From a virus, in IMG/VR virus record IMGVR_UViG_3300000116_000228, positions 1 through 23,824 of that record: 23,824 nt of DNA; one strand, given 5' to 3'. The notes beneath the pieces were generated by a model. The model was not told the origin of the DNA. It made no database searches and worked only from the letters and a program-made list of their open reading frames with translations. Below are positions 8,242-15,121 of the stretch, piece by piece. The translations under genes were made by a program, and so were the position numbers. Each line of letters starts with the position of its first letter. Position 1 is the stretch's first letter.

Positions 8242-8953
8242 ACCAGGTCAATTCTTTGACGAAAATTATTACGAAAGAGGTGCAGAAACAGGTAAGAGTT
8301 TGTATTCACATTATAGATGGATGCCAGAACTCACAATACCTATGTGCCATCACATTGCCAAATACCTAGAATTAAAAGAAACAGATAAAGTATTAGACTT
8401 TGGTTGTGCCAAAGGATTTTCAGTATATGGTCTTAGACTATTAGGTTATAAGGCATATGGTGTAGATGTATCAGAATATGCAGTTAAGAAATCACCAGAA
8501 GAAATAAGAAAGTGGTTAGGTGTAATAGAACCACAAGAAGAATTAACATGTGCTGAAGGTGGTTATGACTGGATACTTTGTAAAGATATATTAGAACATG
8601 TACCCTATGAAAATATAGAACAACAACTGGAAGTATTTCACAAAGGTGGTAAAAGATTATTTGTGATTGTACCTATAGGTCGTAATGGTAAATATTTAAT
8701 TGATAGTTATGAACAAGACAAGTCACACTTTATTAAAGAAGATATAGATTGGTGGACTAAAAAGATAGAAGACGCAGGTTTTGAGATAGACTTAGCAACT
8801 TATGATTTAGGTCCTTTTAAAAAGAACTGGCAATTTGAACCAGAAGGTAATGCCTTAATTATGGCAACAAGACCAAATACTTTACACGAAGATTTAATGA
8901 TAGGTTTTAAAGAAGAACAAAGACAAAGAGAATTAGAAGAAGAAGACGAGTGA
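8225..8953 (+). CDS. Class I SAM-dependent methyltransferase
   Basis: 242 residues. Motif I is KVLDFGCAKGF (about 55-65), motif II acidic residue is Asp81 in YGVDVSEYA, and the post-I region has DWILCKDILEHVP, typical of small-molecule or sugar methyltransferases of the UbiE/Methyltransf_11 type. No DNA-methylase catalytic motif (DPPY/NPPF or PCQ) is visible, so DNA base methylation of the Dam or Dcm kind is unlikely. It has a good GGAG site upstream of the ATG at 8225 and overlaps the carbamoyltransferase by GTGA. Probably O- or N-methylates the product of the surrounding sugar cassette. The C-terminal tail is strongly acidic. Confidence 0.88.
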   Translation: MKTLFKPGQFFDENYYERGAETGKSLYSHYRWMPELTIPMCHHIAKYLELKETDKVLDFGCAKGFSVYGLRLLGYKAYGVDVSEYAVKKSPEEIRKWLGVIEPQEELTCAEGGYDWILCKDILEHVPYENIEQQLEVFHKGGKRLFVIVPIGRNGKYLIDSYEQDKSHFIKEDIDWWTKKIEDAGFEIDLATYDLGPFKKNWQFEPEGNALIMATRPNTLHEDLMIGFKEEQRQRELEEEDE

Positions 8954-10482
8954 TTATATTAGGATTATATTTTGGTCATAATGCTGCTGCCTGTGTACTT
9001 AAAGATGGCGAAGTATTAATCAATTGGGAACTAGAAAGATTTACGAGAATAAAACATGACTTTGGTTTTAGTCAGGAGTTTATTGATAAGACATTAGAAC
9101 ATTGTGGTTTAACAATGAATGATGTTGACCATATTGCATGTAATAATCCAGGCACAATTACTAGATGGATTGAACAACACATGCCAGAAAGAAAATTAAA
9201 TTTTAAAGTACCTAGTGCAAAGACTTTAGAATATAAAAAGTTTGATAGAGGTTACATTGTTAATCATCATTTAGCACACGCAGCTTCAACATACTATACA
9301 AGTCCTTTTGATACTGCCACAATCTTTACATGGGACGGTGGTGGTGATAGTGAGAACTCTAGTGTATCACAAGGTGTTGGTAATAAGATAGAACAATATA
9401 AACCTGACGCAAGAAAGAACTTAGCGGCATACTGGTCAAGTATTACAATCAATAATTATAGAATGAAAAGAGTACATGAATGGGACCCAGGTTCTGGTGC
9501 AGGTAAAGTTATGGGTCTTGCAAGTTATGGTAATGCTAATGAAGATTTGATAAGAACGATAGAGAGAACATTATCAGAGGCACCAAGACATGAATATTAT
9601 GATCCACGAGCCAGAGCATATAACAATTGCGAAGACTTATCAGATACAAAAACATCTAATAGTCAAAATGTGGCAGCAAGTTTACAAAGTCTTACTACAC
9701 GAACACTACTAACTGAAATAGATGATATTTACACAGGTAATCAAAACTTATGTTATGCAGGTGGACTTGCGTTAAATTGTATTGCAAATAGAGAGATTAT
9801 CAAACAGACAAAGTTTGAAAAATTGCATGTTCCTCCGTTTCCTAACGACACAGGATTAGCAATAGGGTGTGCTTTGTACATCTGGCACCATGTGTTAGAT
9901 AACCCTAAGAAAACATCATATTTTAGTCCTTATACAGGACCAGATTATAATGTAGGACAACCTGACATTGAAAGAGTTGGTAACCTACTTGCAGATAATA
10001 AAGTTATATGTTACTATGAAGGTCGTAGTGAGAGTGGACCTAGAGCATTAGGACATAGAAGTATTTTATGTAATCCAGGTATTGATGGCATAAGAGATAG
10101 ATTAAACTACAAAGTAAAAATGAGAGAATGGTACAGACCATATGCACCTATTATACCTGAAGAAAATGCCAAAGAAATGTTATTAGATTATAACGAATGG
10201 TCACCTTATATGCAAACAAGTGCCATAGTTAAACATGAGTATGATGAGGCATTATCAGGCGTTACACAAGTTGATGGTAGTACAAGAGCACAAATTTTAA
10301 AACACGACCATAATGAAACACTATATAATATTATACAACAAAGTAAATTGCCTGCTTTGTTGAATACAAGTTTTAACTACCAAGAACCTATAGTTGAAAC
10401 ACCTGAACAGGCGAAGGCAACATTTGATAGAATGAAAGATGTTGATGTATTAGTAATTGGAGATAAAATATATGAAAGATAG
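8950..10482 (+). CDS. NodU/CmcH-family carbamoyltransferase
   Basis: 510 residues with a GTG start overlapping the previous stop (GTGA). Enzymes of this family transfer a carbamoyl group from carbamoyl phosphate, via carbamoyl-adenylate, to a hydroxyl on a sugar or other small molecule. Motifs in order: GLYFGHNAAACVL at the N terminus, NHHLAHAAS (His106/107/110, metal site), FTWDGGGD, GSGAGKVMGLASYG, CYAGGLALNC, FPNDTGLAIG, then the C-terminal domain with EGRSESGPRALGHRS, WYRPYAPIIPEE and LLNTSFNYQEPIVETP. Length is slightly short of the usual 540-600 residues but both lobes are present. Phage members are known in base-hypermodification clusters and in sugar decoration; either fits here. Confidence 0.95.
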   Translation: MIILGLYFGHNAAACVLKDGEVLINWELERFTRIKHDFGFSQEFIDKTLEHCGLTMNDVDHIACNNPGTITRWIEQHMPERKLNFKVPSAKTLEYKKFDRGYIVNHHLAHAASTYYTSPFDTATIFTWDGGGDSENSSVSQGVGNKIEQYKPDARKNLAAYWSSITINNYRMKRVHEWDPGSGAGKVMGLASYGNANEDLIRTIERTLSEAPRHEYYDPRARAYNNCEDLSDTKTSNSQNVAASLQSLTTRTLLTEIDDIYTGNQNLCYAGGLALNCIANREIIKQTKFEKLHVPPFPNDTGLAIGCALYIWHHVLDNPKKTSYFSPYTGPDYNVGQPDIERVGNLLADNKVICYYEGRSESGPRALGHRSILCNPGIDGIRDRLNYKVKMREWYRPYAPIIPEENAKEMLLDYNEWSPYMQTSAIVKHEYDEALSGVTQVDGSTRAQILKHDHNETLYNIIQQSKLPALLNTSFNYQEPIVETPEQAKATFDRMKDVDVLVIGDKIYER

Positions 10483-11230
10483 AATTGACCACATAGTAAA
10501 ATGGATAAAAGATTATGCAAACAAATATAACAAGACAACATTAGTTATAGGTGTATCAGGTGGTATAGATAGTGCAGTAGCGTCAACGCTATGTGCTATG
10601 ACAGGTATCAAAGTCATACCAATTGTAATGTCAATTAAAAATAAAGATACATTAGCATTAGAACATGCTTGGTGGTTAGATGAGAATTTTGATAATGTAA
10701 GTCGTAGAGTTATTAACTTAGAAAAAATATTCCATGAGTTTGAAAACGCAAGTAATTATCTAGGTGCTGATAGTAAATTAGCATTTGCAAATAGTCGTAG
10801 TAGATTAAGAATGATGATGTTATATCAAGTGGCACAAAGTAGTAATGGATTAGTTGTAGGCACAGGTAACAAAGTAGAAGATTTTGGTGTAGGTTTCTAT
10901 ACTAAGTATGGTGATGGTGGTGTTGATATATCACCTATTGCAGATTGTATGAAAACAGATGTATGGAAAATTGCAAAAGAATTAAATATATTACAATCAA
11001 TACAAGAGGCAAAACCAACAGATGGTTTATGGGACGATGGAAGAACAGATGAAGACCAACTTGGTATGAGTTACGAAGAATTAGAAAAAGCAATGAAGCA
11101 AGACCAAATGGGTGCCATTGTTACTAAACCTAGTGACCAAGAAAGAATGAGTATATATATGAAACATAGAAAACAAAATTTACATAAGATGGAACCTATT
11201 CCAGTATGTAGCATGGAGAAATTTAAATGA
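10472..11230 (+). CDS. nadE: NH3-dependent NAD+ synthetase
   Basis: 252 residues from the ATG at 10472, which has GGAG at 10459-10462; the upstream TTG at 10457 would sit on the ribosome binding site. It amidates nicotinate adenine dinucleotide to NAD+ using ATP and ammonia. The ATP pyrophosphatase P-loop is SGGIDSA (about 29-35), followed by NSRSRLRMMMLY, the signature GTGNKVEDF, FYTKYGDGGVDISPIAD, KTDVWKIAKEL and PTDGLWDDGRTDEDQLGMSY. There is no N-terminal glutaminase domain. Set between the carbamoyltransferase and an NAD-dependent dehydrogenase, it may feed that enzyme with NAD+ or refill the pool during infection. The TDGLWDDGRTDE variant suggests a subgroup often seen in polysaccharide or specialised-metabolite clusters (from memory). 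Confidence 0.93.
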   Translation: MKDRIDHIVKWIKDYANKYNKTTLVIGVSGGIDSAVASTLCAMTGIKVIPIVMSIKNKDTLALEHAWWLDENFDNVSRRVINLEKIFHEFENASNYLGADSKLAFANSRSRLRMMMLYQVAQSSNGLVVGTGNKVEDFGVGFYTKYGDGGVDISPIADCMKTDVWKIAKELNILQSIQEAKPTDGLWDDGRTDEDQLGMSYEELEKAMKQDQMGAIVTKPSDQERMSIYMKHRKQNLHKMEPIPVCSMEKFK

Positions 11231-12372
11231 AAGTAGGATTTATAGGACTAGGTAAACTAGGCAGAGACGCAGCTGAAGTATTAGCAGAAAAACATGATGT
11301 AACAGGTTATGACCCTCATGTAGATGTACCAGGTTTATCAGGTACACAAGAACAAGCATGTAAAGGTAAAGATGTAGTTTTAATTGCAGTACAAACACCA
11401 CATGACCCTTTGTATGACGGTAAAGACCCAACATCACATTTACCACCAAAAGATTTTGATTACTCTTACATTATAGAGGCAACGAAACAAGTTGACGCAT
11501 TAGTAGATAAAGGTACTTTAATTTCTGTTATATCAACTATGTTACCAGGTACTGTAAGAAAACAAATACAACCACTTGTACAAAATGGTCAGTTTATTTA
11601 CAATCCTTATTTGATTGCACAAGGTACTGTAAAATGGGATATGAAAAATCCTGAAATGATTATGATAGGTACGGAAGATGGCAAAGAAAGTTTAGCAGTA
11701 GATATGTTGCATGACTTATATGACCCTATCTTAGAGAAAGAAGTAAGATATGAATTAGGTACATGGGAAGAAATAGAAGCATTAAAAGTATTCTACAATA
11801 CCTTTATATCTACAAAACTTGCATTAGTGAATATGATACAAGACACAGCAATGAATGTTGGTCATATGAATGTTGATGTGGTAACAAATGCATTGAAAAA
11901 TAGTACACAAAGAATTATGGGACCTAGTTATATGAAAGCAGGTTTTGGTGACGGTGGTGGTTGCCATCCTAGAGATAATATCGCATTAAGAGTATTGAAT
12001 GAAAGATACCAATATGGTTATGACTTGTTTGATAGTATTATGAAAGCAAGAGAAGAACAAGCTGCCAACATGGCAAGATATTGTTTATCTTTTCAAATGC
12101 CTGTAGTTATACTAGGTAAGGCATTTAAACCTGGCATTGACCAAACGGCAGGAAGTCCTTCTATGTTAGTTGGTTGGTATGTAGAAAAGTTAGGTAGTCA
12201 AAAAGTACATTATGATAAAGCACCTGATGGTGGTGCATACACTTATCTTATACATGATAAAGGTTTGATACCTGAAGAATGGAATCCTGGTAGTTGTATT
12301 ATAGACCCTTATAGAGAATTAGGTCCAGTTAAAAATTGTGTGGTAAAACATTATGGTAACACTCGCAGATAG
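11227..12372 (+). CDS. UDP-glucose/GDP-mannose dehydrogenase-family protein, divergent
   Basis: 381 residues. The NAD-binding fold starts MKVGFIGLGKLG; IAVQTPHDP and ISTMLPGTV follow, then the central helix EALKVFYNTFISTKLALVN with Lys187 and Asn191, the catalytic loop GDGGGCHPRD with Cys246, and the C-terminal LGKAFKPGIDQTAGSP. These enzymes oxidise a nucleotide sugar's C6 alcohol to a carboxylate in two NAD-dependent steps. Odd points: the usual PEF/PER..E segment reads NPYLIAQG, so two conserved glutamates are missing, and the Lys after the catalytic Cys is Arg249. A different sugar or a one-step reaction is possible. GGAG upstream and an ATGA overlap with nadE support co-expression with NAD supply. 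Confidence 0.9.
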   Translation: MKVGFIGLGKLGRDAAEVLAEKHDVTGYDPHVDVPGLSGTQEQACKGKDVVLIAVQTPHDPLYDGKDPTSHLPPKDFDYSYIIEATKQVDALVDKGTLISVISTMLPGTVRKQIQPLVQNGQFIYNPYLIAQGTVKWDMKNPEMIMIGTEDGKESLAVDMLHDLYDPILEKEVRYELGTWEEIEALKVFYNTFISTKLALVNMIQDTAMNVGHMNVDVVTNALKNSTQRIMGPSYMKAGFGDGGGCHPRDNIALRVLNERYQYGYDLFDSIMKAREEQAANMARYCLSFQMPVVILGKAFKPGIDQTAGSPSMLVGWYVEKLGSQKVHYDKAPDGGAYTYLIHDKGLIPEEWNPGSCIIDPYRELGPVKNCVVKHYGNTRR

Positions 12373-12841
12373 AAAGATTGGAACAAATGTATTAGTTAAC
12401 CTTGTTAACATAAGGTCAACTCTTCCACAAAAACTTGTAGGTCTACAAAGACATTTACAACAAGATTATAATTCTTATATAGAATATCTAAATGCAAGAT
12501 GTCAAGCATTTGTAGATAGAGGTTGGAAAATTAATATGATGAATGATGTTATTGACGAAACTGTTAATGATAGAAAACTTGTACATCCTTTATTTGACTT
12601 TAAAGATTTTAAAAGAAGACAGTTTATACCAGAAGATGAGATAAGAAGTTATGAAAAGATATTTGTTGCAGGTGTATTTTTACAACATGAGGTATTAGAA
12701 AAGTATCATATGTTAAACAAAGTAAATCCTGAAACTTATATTACACCTACAATATCATTTTGCCAAGAATGGGGATATGATACACAAAAGAATGAAAACT
12801 GGAAAAAACTTGTAACTTTAGATATGTTTGCTTATGTTTAA
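12353..12841 (+). CDS. Hypothetical protein of the sugar cassette
   Basis: 162 residues starting MVTLADRKIGTNVLVN. The ATG lies 20 bp inside the dehydrogenase gene. No recognised domain. It is predicted soluble and mainly helical, with a basic N-terminal half and aromatic C-terminal stretch (CQEWGYDTQKNENW). Tight overlap on both sides suggests it belongs to the same pathway as its neighbours. An enzyme or partner of the dehydrogenase or oxygenase is conceivable but not supported by motifs. Confidence 0.75.
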   Translation: MVTLADRKIGTNVLVNLVNIRSTLPQKLVGLQRHLQQDYNSYIEYLNARCQAFVDRGWKINMMNDVIDETVNDRKLVHPLFDFKDFKRRQFIPEDEIRSYEKIFVAGVFLQHEVLEKYHMLNKVNPETYITPTISFCQEWGYDTQKNENWKKLVTLDMFAYV

Positions 12842-13466
12842 TATACCTCATTGGAAATATAATGTGGATCCTAAAAGTTATGATAGAGATATCATATTAA
12901 AAGAAATAGAACATAATTATAATATTGATAATCACAGAAACGAATGGGATGGTAACAATCCTTTACAAAGTGATTTACACCATAGTAATAAGGATCCAGA
13001 TAATCCTAAATTTAAAAAGATTAATTATAAATCTATCATACCAGTTTACCATAAACTCTTTGATAATTTTTGTAAAACATTAAAACTTAAAAGTTCATTT
13101 ACATATACATTTCAGATTACAAACTATACTGCCATGAAGTCAGGTCAATATATGAGACCACATAATCATGTAGGTGATAGTGATTTCACTTGTATTCATT
13201 ATATCAAGTACAATAAAGACAAACACCAATCCACATTATTCCACAATGCCAATCATTGGGCAGATGATTACCAATACTTACGACCTATATTCTATTCTAA
13301 ATTAGACCCATTAAACGAAGAACATAGTTATCTTAACAAATACTGGAAACTTCCTACTGAGGAAAATGATTTTATTATTACACCTTCCGCTTTAGTACAC
13401 GAAGTACCACCTTTCAAATCAGACGAATTAAGGGTTACCTTAGTCGTAAATCTTCAAATTAAGTAG
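12834..13466 (+). CDS. Putative 2-oxoglutarate/Fe(II)-dependent oxygenase
   Basis: 210 residues from the ATG at 12834, overlapping the previous stop by 8 bp; an in-frame TTG at 12828 is less likely. Central region PHNHVGDSDFTCIHYI supplies the proximal facial-triad ligands (His110 or His112 with Asp115 or Asp117), and FIITPSALVHEVPP gives the distal His189. The C-terminal LRVTLVVNLQ gives Arg200, the expected 2-oxoglutarate-binding residue. The layout matches the small phage 2OG-Fe(II) oxygenases (PF13759-like) that are common in T4-like marine phages, although the proximal triad is not canonical H-x-D. Last gene of the sugar cassette; its substrate could be the same sugar or an amino-acid side chain. 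Confidence 0.7.
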   Translation: MFNIPHWKYNVDPKSYDRDIILKEIEHNYNIDNHRNEWDGNNPLQSDLHHSNKDPDNPKFKKINYKSIIPVYHKLFDNFCKTLKLKSSFTYTFQITNYTAMKSGQYMRPHNHVGDSDFTCIHYIKYNKDKHQSTLFHNANHWADDYQYLRPIFYSKLDPLNEEHSYLNKYWKLPTEENDFIITPSALVHEVPPFKSDELRVTLVVNLQIK

Positions 13467-13481
13467 AACAAAACAAGAACA
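13464..13481 (+). promoter_or_regulatory. GAAC-N7-GAAC direct repeat, LexA-box-like (copy 1)
   Basis: TAGAACAAAACAAGAACA overlaps the stop of the oxygenase gene. It contains GAAC-AAAACAA-GAAC, the complement of the alphaproteobacterial LexA pattern GTTC-N7-GTTC. A second copy with one mismatch lies at 15055-15072, again on a TAG stop and again ahead of a promoter. This copy is about 80 bp upstream of the -35, far for classical repression. LexA binding is an inference from pattern only. Confidence 0.45.
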
Positions 13482-13484
13482 TAG

Positions 13485-13507
13485 GCTGTGCGATATGTCG
13501 CACCAGC
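13485..13507 (+). terminator. GC-rich hairpin after the sugar cassette
   Basis: GTGCGA (13488-13493) pairs with TCGCAC (13498-13503) across a TATG loop. GCT/AGC adds three more pairs with one bulged C. It is the most GC-rich hairpin I noticed and lies 19 bp after the oxygenase stop, as expected for the end of a transcript, but it lacks a T tract. A related dyad follows the gene ending at 15499. It may be a terminator, an mRNA-stabilising hairpin or an operator. Confidence 0.4.
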
Positions 13508-13560
13508 ACTAAACCATTGCCAGGCAACGGAACTAATTTGCTGTTTTATGCCAATAGTTG

Positions 13561-13589
13561 TTGACTTTTGGTTAAAAGTGTGGTATATT
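13561..13589 (+). promoter_or_regulatory. Sigma70-type promoter
   Basis: TTGACT (13561-13566), 17-bp spacer, TATATT (13584-13589), with expected transcription start near 13596. The core closely resembles the promoter at 20348-20376 (both TTGACTTTTG, then TATATTATA). It faces the small-gene module starting at 13629. An ATG at 13599 would give a nearly leaderless message. Confidence 0.75.
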
Positions 13590-13628
13590 ATACAGTATAT
13601 GATAACAAAAAATATAAAAACAAATAAT

Positions 13629-13811
13629 ATGACGATTGTAAGAAATGTTGCATACAGTCAAATTAACAAGATGAGTAAGAATATCAAAGAAGTTATTGAA
13701 GTTGATACTACTCTTTTAAAGATGATTGATATTAATATGAAGAACGCAATTAATAAAATCATTTACGACTATAATGTATATCAACAAACTGGTGTACTAA
13801 AAATTAAATAA
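13629..13811 (+). CDS. Small hypothetical protein
   Basis: 60 residues starting MTIVRNVAYSQINK. The frame extends upstream past the promoter, so starts at or before 13488 are excluded. ATG 13599 is three bases from the predicted transcription start (leaderless) and would add ten residues; ATG 13629 is preferred, though neither has a clear ribosome binding site. The product is helical and hydrophilic with alternating Lys/Glu and no recognised motif. First gene behind the promoter, so presumably expressed early. Confidence 0.6.
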   Translation: MTIVRNVAYSQINKMSKNIKEVIEVDTTLLKMIDINMKNAINKIIYDYNVYQQTGVLKIK

Positions 13812-13830
13812 ACTAACAGAAGGATATATT

Positions 13831-14034
13831 ATGACATATGAAGAAATGAGAGACAAAGTTACTAAGTTACTTGACAATACAGAAGAAAAAATGTCTGAGT
13901 TGATTGAAAACTATAACGAGAATAATAAAGAAAATACAGAAGTTGATACTGTTGATTTATCTAGTAAGTTTTCAGAATTACAAGATTACTTAGAAGACTA
14001 TACATCTGAGTTTGAAAAAGTACAAATACAATAA
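13831..14034 (+). CDS. Small acidic coiled-coil-like protein
   Basis: 67 residues starting MTYEEMRDKVTKLL. Strongly acidic and almost entirely helix-forming, with heptad-like spacing of Leu/Val/Met in both halves separated by an Asn/Glu-rich linker, so a short coiled-coil or helical hairpin is likely. Good ribosome binding site (AAGGA) with the TATATTATG start context shared by several small genes here. Function unknown; small acidic early phage proteins often bind and redirect host enzymes. Confidence 0.7.
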   Translation: MTYEEMRDKVTKLLDNTEEKMSELIENYNENNKENTEVDTVDLSSKFSELQDYLEDYTSEFEKVQIQ

Positions 14035-14053
14035 TTAGAAAGAGAGATATATT

Positions 14054-14257
14054 ATGAATAAATTTTTAGAATACACAACTACTACATTTGCCATCATTGG
14101 TATTTTGAGTTTGATATTTGCCGTTGGTGCTATTGACGGTGGTTATAATGGTGTGCCAATGAATGACAATTGGTTCGCTTTTGGTATTTGTACAATGATA
14201 GGTTTAATATCATTTGCAATATCTTTATTAAGTCAATCTAAAATAGAAAGGATATAA
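14054..14257 (+). CDS. Small two-helix membrane protein
   Basis: 67 residues. Two hydrophobic segments (about 9-27, TTFAIIGILSLIFAVGAI, and about 42-60, FAFGICTMIGLISFAISLL) with a short polar loop (DGGYNGVPMNDNW) and a basic C terminus. AGAGAG ribosome binding site before TATATTATG. Its stop overlaps the next ATG (TAATG). Likely an inner-membrane protein; holin, superinfection-exclusion or envelope-remodelling roles are possible, none shown by motif. Confidence 0.7.
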   Translation: MNKFLEYTTTTFAIIGILSLIFAVGAIDGGYNGVPMNDNWFAFGICTMIGLISFAISLLSQSKIERI

Positions 14258-14601
14258 TGAGAAAAACATTTTTTTACGTTTTTGTTGCTTGGGTCTATAT
14301 TTGGTCTTGGTCAATATTTAATGTAGTGAAAGCAGATGAACCAATAGTTTCAAAAGAGTATGTTGAAACAGTTGTTGGTCATGTGATTAGAAATATGAAT
14401 AATATGGACCATGGCGAGGTGTTAAGTAATGACCTTGCTAGAATTGCCCATATGTATGCCATTGATATGTTGATAAGTGTACAGAAACATTTACCTTACA
14501 TATTAGAAGGTGCTATAGTTGACATGAGACTAAAAGCAGATAAAGAGTATAAATGTTCAATCCAAGGTGACAGTAAAAACAAGGAGTGTTATGACAATTA
14601 A
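14257..14601 (+). CDS. Exported hypothetical protein with signal peptide
   Basis: 114 residues. The N terminus (MRKTFFYVFVAWVYIWSWSIF) looks like a signal sequence with likely cleavage after VVKA (about residue 26), leaving a mainly helical periplasmic domain with two Cys near the C terminus (YKCSIQ, KECYDN) that could form a disulfide. No family recognised. The AAGGA site and TAATG overlap couple it to the preceding membrane protein gene, so the two may act together in the envelope. Confidence 0.7.
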   Translation: MRKTFFYVFVAWVYIWSWSIFNVVKADEPIVSKEYVETVVGHVIRNMNNMDHGEVLSNDLARIAHMYAIDMLISVQKHLPYILEGAIVDMRLKADKEYKCSIQGDSKNKECYDN

Positions 14602-14827
14602 AACAAAAGAAGATATTATAGAAACAATAGAATATGCCATCAAAGATATTAAGAGTGGTATGGAAGAAAGTGGTATTGCTGAACTGGAAGATTTAGTGAA
14701 AGATATTAAGGATCCTAAAATGATGACAGTTGATTTAAAGAAACAGTATGATTGGAGAACTGATTACGATTGGACTGATTTGAATGACCATCCTGTAGAT
14801 TTGCCAGATGGTTGGGTAAAAGTATGA
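14591..14827 (+). CDS. Small acidic hypothetical protein
   Basis: 78 residues from ATG 14591, chosen because AAGGAG sits 6-11 bases upstream; the earlier GTG at 14567 lies inside the preceding gene without such a site. Highly acidic: helical Lys/Glu/Asp-rich N-terminal 45 residues, then DWRTDYDWTDLNDHPVDLP, an Asp/Trp-rich tail. Cytoplasmic. No family recognised. Confidence 0.65.
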   Translation: MTIKTKEDIIETIEYAIKDIKSGMEESGIAELEDLVKDIKDPKMMTVDLKKQYDWRTDYDWTDLNDHPVDLPDGWVKV

Positions 14828-14853
14828 ATAAACGAAAGCGAAAGGAAACAATT

Positions 14854-15057
14854 ATGATTGCAGAATTAACATTTATTGATGAGTTGAAGGAAATTAAGAA
14901 CTCCTTAGGAGTAGGTACAGATAATGCTACCTTTAAATTAATTGATACTATTCAGAGGAAGTGGGAAAAACAGGTAGACGATTTTGAGAAAGCAGTGGCA
15001 CCACAGGATCCTGTAGAAATGACTGAAGTAATGGGTATCACAGGACTAGAGGACTAG
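14854..15057 (+). CDS. Small hypothetical protein
   Basis: 67 residues starting MIAELTFIDELKEIK. ATG 14854 is preferred because AAAGGA lies just upstream and the leader (AACGAAAG...ATTATG) resembles that of other small genes here. An alternative ATG at 14824 overlaps the previous stop (ATGA) and would add a very basic MNKRKRKETI extension. The product is helical and acidic with a short hydrophobic end. The stop codon overlaps the second LexA-box-like repeat. Confidence 0.6.
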   Translation: MIAELTFIDELKEIKNSLGVGTDNATFKLIDTIQRKWEKQVDDFEKAVAPQDPVEMTEVMGITGLED

Positions 15058-15072
15058 AACAAAACGAGAACA
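15055..15072 (+). promoter_or_regulatory. GAAC-N7-GAAC direct repeat, LexA-box-like (copy 2)
   Basis: TAGAACAAAACGAGAACA matches copy 1 at 17 of 18 positions and again starts on a TAG stop. It ends 9 bp upstream of the -35 hexamer at 15082, a position where a bound regulator could touch RNA polymerase. The match to GTTC-N7-GTTC (reverse complement) is exact, but binding by host LexA is inferred. Confidence 0.5.
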
Positions 15073-15081
15073 AATAAAGGC

Positions 15082-15110
15082 TTGACAAAAGCACTCTTTT
15101 ATGATAGGAT
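15082..15110 (+). promoter_or_regulatory. Sigma70-type promoter
   Basis: Consensus TTGACA (15082-15087), 17-bp spacer, TAGGAT (15105-15110). Predicted start near 15117, only about 5 bases before the ATG at 15122, so the message would be nearly leaderless. The LexA-box-like repeat lies just upstream. Confidence 0.7.
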
Positions 15111-15121
15111 ATAGACAATAG

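Noticed and set aside
8225-8953. Methyltransferase as a DNA adenine or cytosine methylase protecting GATC/GANTC
   Set aside because: No DPPY/NPPW or PCQ-type catalytic motif and no target-recognition domain; motif layout is that of small-molecule methyltransferases.
10457-10471. TTG start for nadE at 10457
   Set aside because: It overlaps the GGAG site that serves the ATG at 10472; the ATG gives the normal NadE N terminus.
13488-13628. Upstream extension of the 60-residue protein back to 13488
   Set aside because: The extension covers a hairpin and a good promoter, has no ribosome binding site and reads as unlike protein (MRYVAPALNHCQATEL).
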